Source of the DNA: Cylindrotheca closterium
Lineage: Eukaryota > Bacillariophyta > Bacillariophyceae > Bacillariales > Bacillariaceae
Reading direction: 5' to 3'
Length of the DNA stretch: 64,000 nt
Assembly (NCBI GenBank): GCA_933822405.4
Contig: CAKOGP040001759.1
Span: 243,645-307,644, forward strand
The position numbers and the translations under genes are program-made. This document shows, piece by piece, positions 42,901 through 53,545 of the stretch; within the stretch, counting starts at the first letter, position 1; each line of letters begins with the position of its first letter. A model generated the notes under the pieces. That model was not told the origin of the DNA. It saw nothing but the letters and a program-made list of their open reading frames with translations, and did no database searches.

Positions 42901-43396
42901 TTAGACACCTGTTTGTTCAATGGTGGGATTGGAAGTGGATGGCTCCCGATGAATCTTGGATCGTGTTTCTACATCCACTTGCTCCACTTTTGTTTCGAGC
43001 TCCTCTATTTCTTTCACCAATTTATCGATATCTTTTAGACATCCCTCCTTTTCGAGTCGAAGCTCCTATCAATGTAAATGGTAATAACGGTATGGCAAAA
43101 GAACAGGATAATGATACGACATGAGATGAGATGATGTTTGAGAAACAACAATGGCAGAACAACTGTACAAACATCTTTTCAATCCAAAGGTGACTTACTT
43201 GTTCGCTGGCATTCTTGAGAACGAGATTCATGTAAGCGATTCCGAATTCTCGCTTTCGCTTGTTGATCAAATGTTCGTTGTACTTGATCTTGGTTTTATG
43301 ATCCGACTTTTTGAAACATCCCGCCATCTGTTGAAAGACATTCTTTGTCTTCCTTGTGGCTTGTTTGGTCATTGGTTCTTTCTTGTGGTTGGACAT
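42901..43396 (-). CDS. Unknown coiled-coil protein, paralogue (2 exons, 120 aa)
   Basis: Exons 43396-43199 and 43065-42901; intron 43198-43066 (133 bp) with GTAAGT donor and TAG acceptor, phase 0. It is a compact paralogue of the gene at 41197-42074: KNVFQQMAGCFKKSDHKTK matches the basic Cys core, and LEKEGCLKDIDKLVKEIEEL plus VEQVDVETRSKIH matches the coiled coil. It lacks the Asn- and His-rich tails. Function unknown; both may act as small coiled-coil adaptors, but that is speculation. The shared intron position supports duplication. Confidence 0.7.
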
Positions 43397-43844
43397 GCTA
43401 GTAGTGCTGATGGTTGTATGGTTTTATTCTGGGTTGATGGTTTTATGAGTGCATTATTCATCCACCGGCACGATCAATCCATTGAAAAAACATAACGCGG
43501 GAATGAATTTGACGGAATCATCAATCAATCGTGCGGGTATTTCCACCTCTCTCGAATTCTCTCGCAGTCTTGGCAGAACTTCTTGTCGGTGATGGTAGCT
43601 AGTATTGTATACTACTGTACAGTATACAATACTGTCCCCGTGGTGGTATTTGTTGAGTGGGCAGCGTTCGTACTGTAGCGGCTCTGCTTCGATGATGCGC
43701 ACAAACGTATTCCTGACATCATGCATCTTGGATCTATATTCATCCGTCCGTCCATCCATCCTTCATCATTCCGGCAATGACTACTGCTCCCCTCAGTTCT
43801 TGTCATACAGTAGTGTCCAGCCAACACCAATAGCATTCTCATTC
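43397..43844. other. Intergenic with strong hairpin
   Basis: It separates the minus-strand paralogue from the next minus-strand gene and contains the hairpin at 43601-43633. No gene seen. Confidence 0.45.
43601..43633. repeat. Inverted repeat, 12-bp perfect arms
   Basis: Arms at 43601-43612 and 43622-43633 are perfectly complementary, with a 9-nt loop (43613-43621) that itself contains TGTACA. It could form a stable cruciform or hairpin. It lies in non-coding DNA downstream of a gene on the minus strand start. Confidence 0.8.
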
Positions 43845-45242
43845 TCATCGAGAAAAGAATGCTAATGTTTCAATAGCATCACTGCCGGGAAAAAGCACAT
43901 GACCTTCCGCATGCTCCAGTTTCCACTTTCCCTTGGTCGTCAGAGTGTCATAATCTCTCGTAAAGGCTGCAAAACCACAACTGACGTAGATCAGGGTCTT
44001 TAGTTTGTCTTGTGTACACAGCGCGTCTGCTACCTCCGTGTCAAGACCCTTTCGTGGTGGATCCACAATAATGGTATTCGATTCACGAAAAGCCTGGGTG
44101 TAGGTCATGTCGACTGCATTCTTGGATTCGTATGGAATTTCTTTCATCATCATGGTGGTGGTGGTGGTACCACCCGGTAACAAGTCCATCATTGCTGCCA
44201 CGGTTTGCTCAAAGCACGTTTTGTTAAAGGGGTTCTCATCGGAAGATACAAAGGTTTCGCATAAATCCGCAATGTGTAGACCAATGGTACCAACTCCACC
44301 ATATAGCTCCACACACCTTTTAGGTTTGCTCTTATTTTTTTTTCTTTCGAGGTAGTTCCGAATTTCTTCGACAATCTTACGAAAGGCATCAATGTTGGCC
44401 TGCCGAAAGACTTGAGGAGGAAAGTGCAAGGGAGCTTTGGGTGCGCCGTTTATATCAAGATATTCGACCACCATGTTGTCGCCATACTTTAGCTCCCATT
44501 GTCCGTCTCGATCAAAGATACTGTTCGCATATTTGTTCAGATTGCTGTAGTGAACCCATAAGGAATGCAATACTAGTCTATCATCATTGTTCTTGGATAC
44601 CTTGATGAGTGCCTCGCAAAGCTTTTGCAGTTTGGAATCTTCTTTTTCTTTTTCTTTTTCATCGTTGCTGTTGCCGTTGGCATTCTTGTTCCAAACCAAC
44701 GATACTTGTTGATTCCCAGTCGATCGTTCGATATTAATGGCCACATACTTGAGACTGCCGGTTCCAGTTTGCTCATCATATGGCTTGATGTCACACTTTC
44801 GACATTGCTTCTGAAGCACTTGAATGGCAGAGTTTATCCGAGGATGATGCGCTTGACAATTTGGTATTTCCAATAGCTGATGACTGCCAGGGGCGAACAG
44901 TCCAAGGCACAGGACACCGGATTGGGACCGCACTGCCAATTTGGACACTGTTCTCCAGCCTGATGTAGGCCCTACCTTGACTTCAAATGCGTGACCTTGC
45001 TCTTGGAAGAAAGATGTCGCCTGTTGAATGATGGGTGCTGCCGTAGGATTGGACAAGTACCGAAGGGAAGGATCATCGTCACCGCCGGAAGTAGAGGATG
45101 ACGAAGAAACAAGACGATGAGCTGATGATTGCTTTGTCAATTTTGTCTTTCGACGTTTTCTGGCGTTTCTCAACTGTGTTGGGGTCTTATCATCCTTCTT
45201 TCCTGCTATTTTCTTCTTCTTGCTATGATTTCCAGATCCCAT
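43845..45242 (-). CDS. RNA m5U methyltransferase, TrmA/TRM2-like (465 aa)
   Basis: A SAM-dependent enzyme that makes 5-methyluridine in RNA, most likely tRNA position 54. The SAM loop ELYGGVGTIGLHIADL is at about 312-327, DPPRKG at 394-399, and the nucleophile Cys in YVSCGF at about 422. Glu458 in FPGSDAIETL sits at the general-base position, about 36 residues after the Cys, as in TrmA. The N terminus is basic (HSKKKKIAGKKDDK) and about 120 residues longer than bacterial TrmA, and there is a Thr/Met insert (TTTTTMMM) in the domain. The upstream frame has no earlier ATG, so the ATG at 45242 is used. Which RNA it modifies is not settled. Confidence 0.85.
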   Translation of the reverse strand: MGSGNHSKKKKIAGKKDDKTPTQLRNARKRRKTKLTKQSSAHRLVSSSSSTSGGDDDPSLRYLSNPTAAPIIQQATSFFQEQGHAFEVKVGPTSGWRTVSKLAVRSQSGVLCLGLFAPGSHQLLEIPNCQAHHPRINSAIQVLQKQCRKCDIKPYDEQTGTGSLKYVAINIERSTGNQQVSLVWNKNANGNSNDEKEKEKEDSKLQKLCEALIKVSKNNDDRLVLHSLWVHYSNLNKYANSIFDRDGQWELKYGDNMVVEYLDINGAPKAPLHFPPQVFRQANIDAFRKIVEEIRNYLERKKNKSKPKRCVELYGGVGTIGLHIADLCETFVSSDENPFNKTCFEQTVAAMMDLLPGGTTTTTMMMKEIPYESKNAVDMTYTQAFRESNTIIVDPPRKGLDTEVADALCTQDKLKTLIYVSCGFAAFTRDYDTLTTKGKWKLEHAEGHVLFPGSDAIETLAFFSR

Positions 45243-45831
45243 TACATTGATTGATGAGTACACTACCGCGAATGTGATGATGATGACGGGATAATATACG
45301 ATGATGATTATTGTGCGAGCAGGATTATTATTATTTTATTGGATGGCTCTCTTGGAGTCATTTGAGTCGGACATTGCCAATTCATATCCTGTTGTGTTCA
45401 TGCACTATCGTCGTTTGCATGTCATTTGGAGATGGTTGCATCTTGCTGATGCTGATGAGGCGATTACATGTATTATTGTAGTGTGTAGTAGTAGCTACTA
45501 AAGGCTGTGAACTACTAGTATCACCATTCATTGAGCTTTCAGCACTTCTTCTTCCCGTCCATCCCACAGTAGACGGTCATATAGTCTCAATTTTGATATT
45601 AGCACCAATACGAAAGGATATCTGCTAGGACAAGGATTGTCGGGGCTATCGCCATTCATTGTTGCTTGTTGTTATAGTACAGTGTTATCAAGAAAGAAAA
45701 TACGAAAATTCCTGAATCGGTTTAGTCAACAATCGCACCTCCATCAAATCACAACAGATGTCAAACGTCATCGTCAGCACAGGACTGTACACAATACATG
45801 AAAAACAGTCTAGTTTGGTAACTAGCTTAGC
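45243..45831. promoter_or_regulatory. Divergent intergenic region
   Basis: About 590 bp between divergent starts (methyltransferase on minus, phosphatase on plus). No gene recognised; promoters presumed. Confidence 0.4.
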
Positions 45832-46632
45832 ATGAGAACATTGTTGCTACGCTCTGCTACTGCAATTGTCACTACTTCCTTCCTGGCGATACCCATTACG
45901 GCGTTTCATCGCTCTCATCAATTGGCCAACAACAACTCACAAACAACAACAACACCCCATAATAAGAACAATAACAATATCTCGGCCTTGAAAATGTCAA
46001 CTCCCACGTCGTATCCCGAACTGGTCGTCTATGACATGGATGCCTGTCTTTGGGACCAAGAAATGTATACCATGAGTTCCTTGCCATCCAAGAAAATCAT
46101 GGGGGATCTGAATGGAAGAGGAGAAGGAGTCATTGGCGTCATGAGTGGCCGTGACCAGATTTCCTTGCACCAAGGATCCTTGCTGAGCTTGCAGGAACAC
46201 CACGACAAGAAATATCCCGGAATGAAGATTGCCATGGCTTCGTCCGCAGATACGCCCTTTGCCGAAAAGGTCGGCAGAGCCTCGTTGCAAATGCTCGAGG
46301 TGGTCCCTGGAGTGACGGTCTGGGATTTGTGCATGCGAGATTGGAATGGCCAGGACGTCAATCAAATTGGTCGTCAACCACCTCTCTCCAGCAACAAAGC
46401 GGCCACGCATTTTCCATTTTTGCGCAAACTGACTGGTGTGAGATACGATCGAATGCTCTTTTTTGACGACTGCAATTGGGGGGATCATTGTGGCATGGTC
46501 GAACGTGGCTGCAAAGAAGAGGATTCCGATGTGGGTCCCGTGACGGTCCGAACTCCAAGAGGTTTGGGAGAAAAGGAATGGTACCAAGGATTGGAAAAGT
46601 ATGCCGCTCGTATTGCTAATGATGGGACTTAA
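45832..46632 (+). CDS. MDP1: Predicted plastid-targeted MDP1-like phosphatase (266 aa)
   Basis: A HAD-superfamily magnesium-dependent phosphatase-1 type protein. The first 24 residues look like a signal peptide (LLLRSATAIVTTSFLAIPI) followed by TAF, the type of motif diatoms use to enter the plastid. The HAD motif I is VVYDMDACLWDQEMY, with DMDAC in place of DLDYT: both Asp are kept and Thr is Cys. MLFFDDCNWGDH is motif IV. VMSGR and IAMASSADT fit the middle strands. The length is near plant MDP1 plus a presequence. Its substrates are unknown; MDP1 of animals acts on protein-linked or small phospho-compounds. First ATG used. Confidence 0.85.
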   Translation: MRTLLLRSATAIVTTSFLAIPITAFHRSHQLANNNSQTTTTPHNKNNNNISALKMSTPTSYPELVVYDMDACLWDQEMYTMSSLPSKKIMGDLNGRGEGVIGVMSGRDQISLHQGSLLSLQEHHDKKYPGMKIAMASSADTPFAEKVGRASLQMLEVVPGVTVWDLCMRDWNGQDVNQIGRQPPLSSNKAATHFPFLRKLTGVRYDRMLFFDDCNWGDHCGMVERGCKEEDSDVGPVTVRTPRGLGEKEWYQGLEKYAARIANDGT

Positions 46633-46716
46633 AAATAAGCATTGAGATTGTTTTTTGAAGTCCAGTAGCTTCATTCATACGAAACAATATAAGGTCATAC
46701 TATTTCAAGTTTATGA

Positions 46717-48554
46717 TTATGCTAGCAATGGAAGAACGGTTGAAAATGGACAAGCATCCTCTCGAATCATCAGGGATGAATCCCCATCGTCTCCCTTTTT
46801 AAGATTTCGTCGGAGCCTTTGTATTGCACCATAGGCATGGTCCATGATATACTCGAGCGACTGGATCTCTCCAAACTGAATCTGTGCAACCGTCCAGTCT
46901 CTGCTCATGACCTCCATACTCGATATCCGTTCTGTCATTTCCGTCAAGCCCATGTCGTACTGGTTGCGCTTGTGTCGAGCCAATCGAAGCATCCACGTCC
47001 AAGCTCGAATCTCCAGATCAATCATGACATCATCATCATCATTTCTCTGCTGCAACGTGATGATGTCCAGGTTTCCTTGAGACAGTGCGTTTCGTAGTAT
47101 TTGATGTGCGTCTCCTTGGTAGTCTCGATGCGTCATGGCTAGCAAGCGACATGTTTGTAGGATCGGTCCAAAGTCTTGATCGGTAGGGTTCGAATCAAAC
47201 GCTGGAGGATGGTTTCGACGACTGGGCAATCGGACAACCCAATATTTTGGATTATTGGCAATCATTTCCAGAACTAGCAGTTTCAAACGTTTGAATGCGT
47301 ATTCCGTGGGATGCCGAGTCGAGGATTCGATGCACTCTGAATATCCATCGTCATGTGCCAAGTACTGTAACAGTTGACGCTTCTGCCAACCAGCAGGACT
47401 CTCGATCATTGGTTCGACAGTCCGATGATACGCATCGATACTTTGCGATACTGGTTCATTGCCGATCAAAAAGCCATAAATGGCAAACATGTAGTCTTGT
47501 GACTCGGTGGAACTGTATTTATTGTAAAGGACCTGACCCGGTTTCAATCGTTCGGTAGTCCGGATACCAATGTCCCCTTCTGGTGTCATGCGACCCCATG
47601 CGATATTGTTACCGGGATTTTGATGATCCAACGCATCCAATAGTGGGACCATGGAATACGAATTTACGGTATCGAGATGCTGAAAGGCATACTGTTCATG
47701 TGTCGTCAACTCAACATTGGTCTGTGAAAGATGGAACGATCGAGACATGACGTTGATTCGGCTTTCCGTATACGTGTCTTGTGACACACGCTCTTGGAAT
47801 TCTGTGGAGGCAGAGCAAAATGCCTTGTATTCGGATTGAATCTTTCGTTTGATCAGCATAATCAGCAGGTAGGCATGAGACTGTTCACCGCCAAGCCGTT
47901 CTTTCAGGTAGTCTTCCTCCATTGCTACTGGATGAAACTCTGCAAAGTCCGTATGAGTTGGAAGATACTGCAAATATGCGTCATCTTTATTTCTCAGCGC
48001 AAGGTATGCAGCAAGGTAGGCAATGTTGTTGAGCGGTTGATTTGAAGTATCATTGTGCCTTGCGGAAAGGAGATTCAGATTTTGAATGAGCGGAGACCGG
48101 AGGGCATCAATATCCCAAATCTGAGAACTTCGAGATATTGTGATTATGTGGGTGTTGGCATTTGTCGCTGTACAATACAAAATAGGCGAGAGGTTAGTGC
48201 TGGATAATCTAATGGATCATTTGACATAGATGCAACGACTTTACCTTGGTTGACTTTTAGAGCTCTGTCATCGACTTGGACAGTGTCTAAGCAGTATTCA
48301 TGTGGTTTCCGGCAATGCCTCCGGAATAGTCGCCCCAGCTGCGAAATGGTGGCACCCTTCGTTTCCTTTGGGATTGATGCCGACTGCCTTTGCTGGGCCA
48401 ACCATATTGCCAAAACTGCTACTACCAAATATCCCAATGGCATCAAGCGTTCGTATCCATGTGTGGCTTTGTCACCCGACAACGATGACTCTTCTTCTTT
48501 CGATTTCTTCTTCAGTTTCGTCTTCTGTTGTCCATTCTTCGTCTTTTTCTTCAT
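46717..48554 (-). CDS. SET-domain protein with N-terminal membrane span (2 exons, 586 aa)
   Basis: Probable lysine methyltransferase of the SETD3/Rubisco-LSMT type. Exons 48554-48245 and 48167-46717; intron 48244-48168 (77 bp, GTAAAG...TACAG) rebuilds an Ala codon. A basic N terminus (MKKKTKNGQQKTKLKKK) precedes one membrane span (about 40-56, LMPLGYLVVAVLAIWLA). The SET region has VPLLDALDHQNPGNNIAWG, TTERLKPGQVLYNKYSS and QDYMFAIYGFLIGNEP, matching the usual N-H...Y-G-x-L landmarks with D-H in place of N-H. A Rubis-subs-bind-like helical part follows. A membrane-tethered SET protein of this type is unusual. Histone methylation is unlikely. Confidence 0.75.
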
Positions 48555-48810
48555 AGTATACAGTTGCTGGTGGCTAATGCTATTACAGTGTGAAGGTGTA
48601 CTTCTCAAATTTCAGATAGTGTATGAGCGATACTATGCGGTCGTGCCATTTTTGAAATTGTTTATTTAACGATTCGCGACCAACTATACGAATGTGCACG
48701 TGTCAGTCTGTATTTCGATACATCTCAGTAGAAATAAAAAGAAGTTGAAAATGCTGTCATGCTATAATGATGATCGTTGACCCAAGCTATCTCGAGTCCT
48801 CAAGAACAAT

Positions 48811-49896
48811 CTATGCCGCTGCCTGTACGTTGAAGTGTTGGTCCAGCACGTGCTTTCGCATATCCACAGATGGATCAGTGTTCTTTTGTTGGCCAAATGT
48901 CGGCACTGTACTCTCTTCTTCTTCGTCTTCTGCTGTGTTGGAGTGCCCCCAGTAGTCCGCAGCATCCAAAGCCACAATACATGATTCCGCCACCTCCAAC
49001 TTTGCATCTTGTTGATAATGCTTCAGAATACTTTCAATGCGGTTCCATTCTTCGGAAGAAGCAACATCGATGGCTCCCAACGCTTCAGCAGATTCGTGAC
49101 GCACCATGACATGTTCTTCGACACGTGCCAAAGAAGTCTCCAAGGCATCAATGCTGCAAGGATGTTGCATCTGCCCTAGTACAAAAGCCACTTCATGTCT
49201 CAATAGTGGAGAAGACTTGTCCTCCACCAAAGCTCGACACAGCTCTAGCACAGCATCTTTCCCTCCTCGATTTCTCAGGGAAAACATGGCTCGGTATCGC
49301 TCCAATAAATCCTCTGATGAATCCAGCAAGAGATTTCCTAGATCTTTAGTCGAGAAACCGTCGTGTTTTGGATCAGCATCAGCGGGATCTACGGAATTGT
49401 ATGGAGCCAACATACATGCACATCCAACTGCAATGCTATCTGATTCGTCAGGATTTTGTTGTTGTTCAATCCTATTGTATGCCAGCTTGCAAGTATCCGC
49501 CAATTCGTCGAGCTTACCCGTAAAGTCTTCATATACTGTTTTCAATACTTTGACGGAACCTGGAGCACCAATAGCGCCGAGCGCTTCTGCAGCCTCGTGG
49601 CGGACCATGACACAATCATCCTCCTTTTGCAATAGCTCTTCCAGAATCTGACAAGCCCTTGGAGTTTGCATTTGGCCAAGAACGTAGGCAAATTCGTGAC
49701 GTAGCAAGCTACCATGTGCCTTGTTCATGACTTGAGTGCCCAGTACCTTCAAAATGGCTTCCGTCTTTTCCGCATCGTCCTTGTTGTCGGTGAACATTTG
49801 CTTGGCAAAGTAGGCGGCTCTCATTCTCATTCCAATTGGAGCTTCTGGGTTCTCCAAACTAGCGAGCACATCTTTTAGGGGAGGGACTGTCCACAT
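48811..49896 (-). CDS. DOHH: Deoxyhypusine hydroxylase (361 aa)
   Basis: It hydroxylates the deoxyhypusine residue on eIF5A, completing hypusine. It is a HEAT-repeat di-iron protein. The four His-Glu metal pairs are intact: H67-E68 (LLRHEFAYV), H100-E101 (VRHEAAEAL), H234-E235 (LLRHEVAFV) and H267-E268 (VRHESAEAL), in two symmetric halves. The length and the LGQMQ and ALGAI motifs fit DOHH. The C-terminal 60 residues (SVDMRKH tail) are extra and acidic. No targeting signal, so cytosolic. The start is the ATG at 49896, with no earlier ATG in frame. Divergent from the gene at 50515. Confidence 0.95.
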   Translation of the reverse strand: MWTVPPLKDVLASLENPEAPIGMRMRAAYFAKQMFTDNKDDAEKTEAILKVLGTQVMNKAHGSLLRHEFAYVLGQMQTPRACQILEELLQKEDDCVMVRHEAAEALGAIGAPGSVKVLKTVYEDFTGKLDELADTCKLAYNRIEQQQNPDESDSIAVGCACMLAPYNSVDPADADPKHDGFSTKDLGNLLLDSSEDLLERYRAMFSLRNRGGKDAVLELCRALVEDKSSPLLRHEVAFVLGQMQHPCSIDALETSLARVEEHVMVRHESAEALGAIDVASSEEWNRIESILKHYQQDAKLEVAESCIVALDAADYWGHSNTAEDEEEESTVPTFGQQKNTDPSVDMRKHVLDQHFNVQAAA

Positions 49897-50514
49897 CCTT
49901 AAGGGTTGGATTGGTACTGAAGCAATACGTTGAGCACTTCTAATACTGATTTTGATACCGACGGTGCAATATCAATAAGCAACAGAAATAAGGGAATTTT
50001 CTGTGTTGGCTTTGGAGAGGGACTCAGGACTGAAATGCATCCAATGGACATGGTCAGTCACGCAGAATCCGACGCGCAAATTCGTGCGAAAACCCGGCGA
50101 AGGACAGGGCCGAAACTTGCGCTCTCCTCCACGCCGGCATGGTCACAGTCCTTTTGAATTAATTAGGGCGTTGAATTTGGATTTCTCGTGTGTTGCGTGT
50201 GCCAGCTGAAAAATTCGGTCAGACTATGGTCCCGCGACACCAATCAACCTGCGCACAACGCATCTACTCACAATATTTTCCTCCCTAGTCGTCCATCGGA
50301 TTTACTACTGTGAACCGTCCAGCGCCAAAGTCTTGATAGTGACACTGCGCTTTTGGTGGGAGACGCGAAAACGCAGCGCGCCTTTCGGCTTGGGATCAGT
50401 TGAATCTCAGTTGATCAACGAAAATCCTCAAATTCCTAAATTTCCAACGAGTCCTCATTGATAAAGGTCGAAATCAATCAGGCACTTTCTCTTCAAACAG
50501 CAAAATAAAGAAGA
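49897..50514. promoter_or_regulatory. Divergent intergenic region
   Basis: About 620 bp between DOHH (minus) and the next plus-strand gene. CG-rich stretches occur around 50085-50135 and 50360-50385. No gene seen; promoters presumed. Confidence 0.45.
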
Positions 50515-52566
50515 ATGACAAACCAAGTGAGCCTTGTAGACAAACGGATGCGAGATGGTACAGAAGGACCAATGATCGACACCAACAACAAACGACGAAA
50601 GGTGATTGCTGCCGAAGTCACCAAGGTCAACGAAAACAAGACATCATCAACTAAAGTGGATCCAACGGAATTGGCGTCCGCCTTTGCCTTGGCGTCTCTT
50701 GCCTCTATCTCAACGTCAACGACACCACGAACCAACAACAAGAGCAAACAAGATAAAGAAGATAGTGTCAAGAAGGCTGATACGTTTGAAGAAGCCCGAT
50801 CCCCAAAACCCGAAGAACCTCCCATGTCTCCAGAGCACAGAAACTCGAGTCACAGGGAAGAACGCTCAGAAGCACCCAAGGAAGCTGCTGTCCCCAGTAG
50901 CCCATCTACTCCGGAAGATTCTGATATTACCATGAGCCGACGAGTGCACTATGCTCCACACGGCAAGCACTTCATGCCATCACCAGCCACCCCACATGCA
51001 GCTGGTGATTCCAGTATTCGATCACCAGCCCCGCCAACACCCAACCCAACAAGAAGATTGATTGTTCCTCCAAGGCAGATGGCTCCTCGACCACCAGCAA
51101 TACACTTGGCAAGACCACCTCCTCCACACTACATGAGCAGTCCAATGAACAGTGGTTTCGCTCGGTTCCCGTCGCCTCGTCAAGCTCACATGCATCCACA
51201 ACACATGTTCCATCCACATTCTCCACATCACCACTCTATTCACCACCCTCAAAATCCTCATCATCTTCAACAATCACCAAGAGGATGGTACTCTGCTCCC
51301 AACCCGCACATGTATCCTCCTCCGCGCAGCTTGATGCAGCCACCACTGCAGCACCCCGAAAAGCCCTGGATCTGCGATCACTGCAATGTGGCAGCCTTTG
51401 CTACCTATGAAGGTGCCTGTTCTCACGAAGCCATCTGCAGACATCGCCTTTCCAACCATGCCCATAGCTTGCGCAGTGGAAGTGAAGACGAACGAATTGG
51501 CGTTGAGGAAGCTCCGCAATCCAAGCCAGCCCCCTCGTCTGCTGCCACAGTCACCAATCAAAAGTTCTATGAAGGATCTCGATCCTTGTCCATGAAGGAT
51601 GACAATGAATGGTTGTCTGAAATCAACTGTTTCGTTCGAGACCGTTGTATTGAAGTCTTTTCGGCAACTCCAGAAGATGTGGCTCGCACCTCCAAGCGCG
51701 CTGGAAGACTGGTGGAAGGCCAAGTGGGCATTCGCTGCACGTTTTGCACCGACTGTCCCGCAAAGGACAAGTCGGTGGGAGCCATTTCGTTTCCCACATC
51801 GGTCGGTGGAATTTACGATGCCGTCAAGAGATGGCAGCGAATCCACTTGGAAGTCTGTGAGCACGTTCCTGAAAACGTCCGCACCAAGCTCAATGCCTTG
51901 GCCAACAGCAACGTTTGGGTACCAACGACTCGCCAGTATTGGGCCGACTCGGCCTTGGCTTTGGGAATGATGGATACTCCAGATGGTATCCGATTTGCCA
52001 AGGATCCTTCGGAGCCAGTGAGCAAGGGTTTCAAGATGAAATTGGCCAGAGCTTCTGCTGCTACACAACAAACCGACAAGGTCGAAGCTGGTTCTTCCAA
52101 TCGCGAAGCAGCAGCAACTACAATGAAAACCACCACCCAAGGGGGGTCATCGAGCAACCACTACGTCGTTGCACCAGAAGACCAGGGATCCATTCCACCA
52201 TATGTTCATTTTTTGATGAGCCAAGTGGAGCCATGCCAGTTCACTGAAGCGGATCGATTTGTGGCTCGCTCCAAGGGACCCGTTGGCTACCCAGGATTCC
52301 AGTGCCGTCACTGCAATGGACATGCTGGTTTGGGGAAGTACTTTCCAGTCTCGTCCAAGAGTCTTGCTACCAACTCTACTAGTCAAAACATCCACGCGCA
52401 TTTGCTCAAGTGCCGCAAGTGTCCACAACCGACCAAGGATCAATTGTTGCAACTCAAGATTCAAAAGAGTCGATCCGCTCGAATGGAACCAGGTTGGCGA
52501 AAGATCTTCTTTGACAAGGTTTGGGCACGACTTCACGCCGGAAACAATGGTGTCAAGAATATGTAA
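50515..52566 (+). CDS. Cys/His-rich protein with disordered N-terminal half (683 aa)
   Basis: I cannot name the family. Residues 1-280 are disordered: Pro, His and Ser-rich, with many HPQ/HSP repeats. From about 283 to 315 comes a PWICDHCNVAAFATYEGACS...CRH zinc-binding segment. About 400-455 holds GIRCTFCTDCPAKDKSVGA, then a SFPTSVGGIYDAVKRWQRIH helix and a CEHVP. About 575-640 is a third unit: CQFTEADRFVARSKG, FQCRHCNGHAGLGKYFP and LKCRKCP. The two later units look alike, so a duplicated zinc module is likely. Such Cys/His modules are common in hypothetical diatom proteins. Nuclear function is possible. Start at the first ATG. Confidence 0.7.
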   Translation: MTNQVSLVDKRMRDGTEGPMIDTNNKRRKVIAAEVTKVNENKTSSTKVDPTELASAFALASLASISTSTTPRTNNKSKQDKEDSVKKADTFEEARSPKPEEPPMSPEHRNSSHREERSEAPKEAAVPSSPSTPEDSDITMSRRVHYAPHGKHFMPSPATPHAAGDSSIRSPAPPTPNPTRRLIVPPRQMAPRPPAIHLARPPPPHYMSSPMNSGFARFPSPRQAHMHPQHMFHPHSPHHHSIHHPQNPHHLQQSPRGWYSAPNPHMYPPPRSLMQPPLQHPEKPWICDHCNVAAFATYEGACSHEAICRHRLSNHAHSLRSGSEDERIGVEEAPQSKPAPSSAATVTNQKFYEGSRSLSMKDDNEWLSEINCFVRDRCIEVFSATPEDVARTSKRAGRLVEGQVGIRCTFCTDCPAKDKSVGAISFPTSVGGIYDAVKRWQRIHLEVCEHVPENVRTKLNALANSNVWVPTTRQYWADSALALGMMDTPDGIRFAKDPSEPVSKGFKMKLARASAATQQTDKVEAGSSNREAAATTMKTTTQGGSSSNHYVVAPEDQGSIPPYVHFLMSQVEPCQFTEADRFVARSKGPVGYPGFQCRHCNGHAGLGKYFPVSSKSLATNSTSQNIHAHLLKCRKCPQPTKDQLLQLKIQKSRSARMEPGWRKIFFDKVWARLHAGNNGVKNM

Positions 52567-53038
52567 GCATGGGGAAATGTGTTATATATAATAAGTTAAT
52601 AAAAGCGTTTAATCTTGGCAGTTGTTGTGTATTTGTTCCCTTTCATACTGGTACTGTAGCAACAACGGCATGCAAGGACTCGGGATTAATGACTGATGAT
52701 TCAGGATTGAAGAAAATGTGGTCTTGCCACAGTACGGCAAGTGTTCTCATCTCCACGTGAAAGTGCAGTACCACAAAGAAAATCACGTTTGAGTTCCGAT
52801 CTGACACCTGCTTTTGTGTCTGCATAATCATCATTATACTTTTACTGAGATATTATAAAAGTTTGATTGCAACTCTGCAACAACAATAACGACAAGATCA
52901 GTTTGAGACTACCAGCTTATCAGCAGCGCAAACAAACTTGAGACACCTTTAGAAGCCATTGCTTGATAACTCTTCTCACTCGCACCTCCCTCATATCCAC
53001 CAATAATTTATCATAAATCTTCATATTTATTCAGCAAC
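52567..53038. other. Intergenic, no gene seen
   Basis: AT-rich spacer between two plus-strand genes. Nothing recognised. Confidence 0.4.
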
Positions 53039-53545
53039 ATGTCAGAAGACGATAGCGACATCAAAGTGAAGCCAGCTTTGGTGAGTGAAAACAACAAGAC
53101 AGCAAGAAAGAAGAAAGCTGGACTCAAATGGGACGAAGCCAAGATTCAGGAGCACGATTTGCTACGAGGAACCAGAATGAAGATTGACGAACCGGACACT
53201 CCGTATCACAATTACGATTCGGGCAGCGAGACGGACGGCTCTCACAACGCCAACAAGGAGACTCAAATCAGCTGGGATCATTTGCAAAATAAATTGGATG
53301 CTGCAGCTGCCGCAAGAGACGCTTATCCAAGTTCTCCTTCCAGTCATGGTGCTGCCAGCAATAGTGCCAATGAGGAAGAAGACGAAGAACGTAGGAAAAA
53401 AGACATCAAGGCATTAGAGTTTAAAGAACATCGAAAGCGTCACTATAATGAAATGGAATTAGTCCGAAAATTCCGTCAAGCGCATGGTGGTGATACGGCA
53501 GGCGATGAGGAAGATGAAGAGAATGATGCGGATGATGAGAATTAG
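53039..53545 (+). CDS. PPP1R2: Protein phosphatase inhibitor 2 (168 aa)
   Basis: IPP-2 binds and regulates protein phosphatase 1. Visible landmarks: a KAGLKWDEAKIQEHD stretch (about 26-40, matching the PP1-docking KWDE region), RGTRMKIDEPDTPYHNYDS (about 43-61) with the Thr-Pro-Tyr at 54-56 that is the GSK3-site equivalent, and EFKEHRKRHYNEM (about 127-139), matching the conserved HYNE helix. The C terminus is acidic (Glu/Asp-rich). The protein is short like the human one but without a long tail. Start: first ATG. Confidence 0.9.
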   Translation: MSEDDSDIKVKPALVSENNKTARKKKAGLKWDEAKIQEHDLLRGTRMKIDEPDTPYHNYDSGSETDGSHNANKETQISWDHLQNKLDAAAAARDAYPSSPSSHGAASNSANEEEDEERRKKDIKALEFKEHRKRHYNEMELVRKFRQAHGGDTAGDEEDEENDADDEN

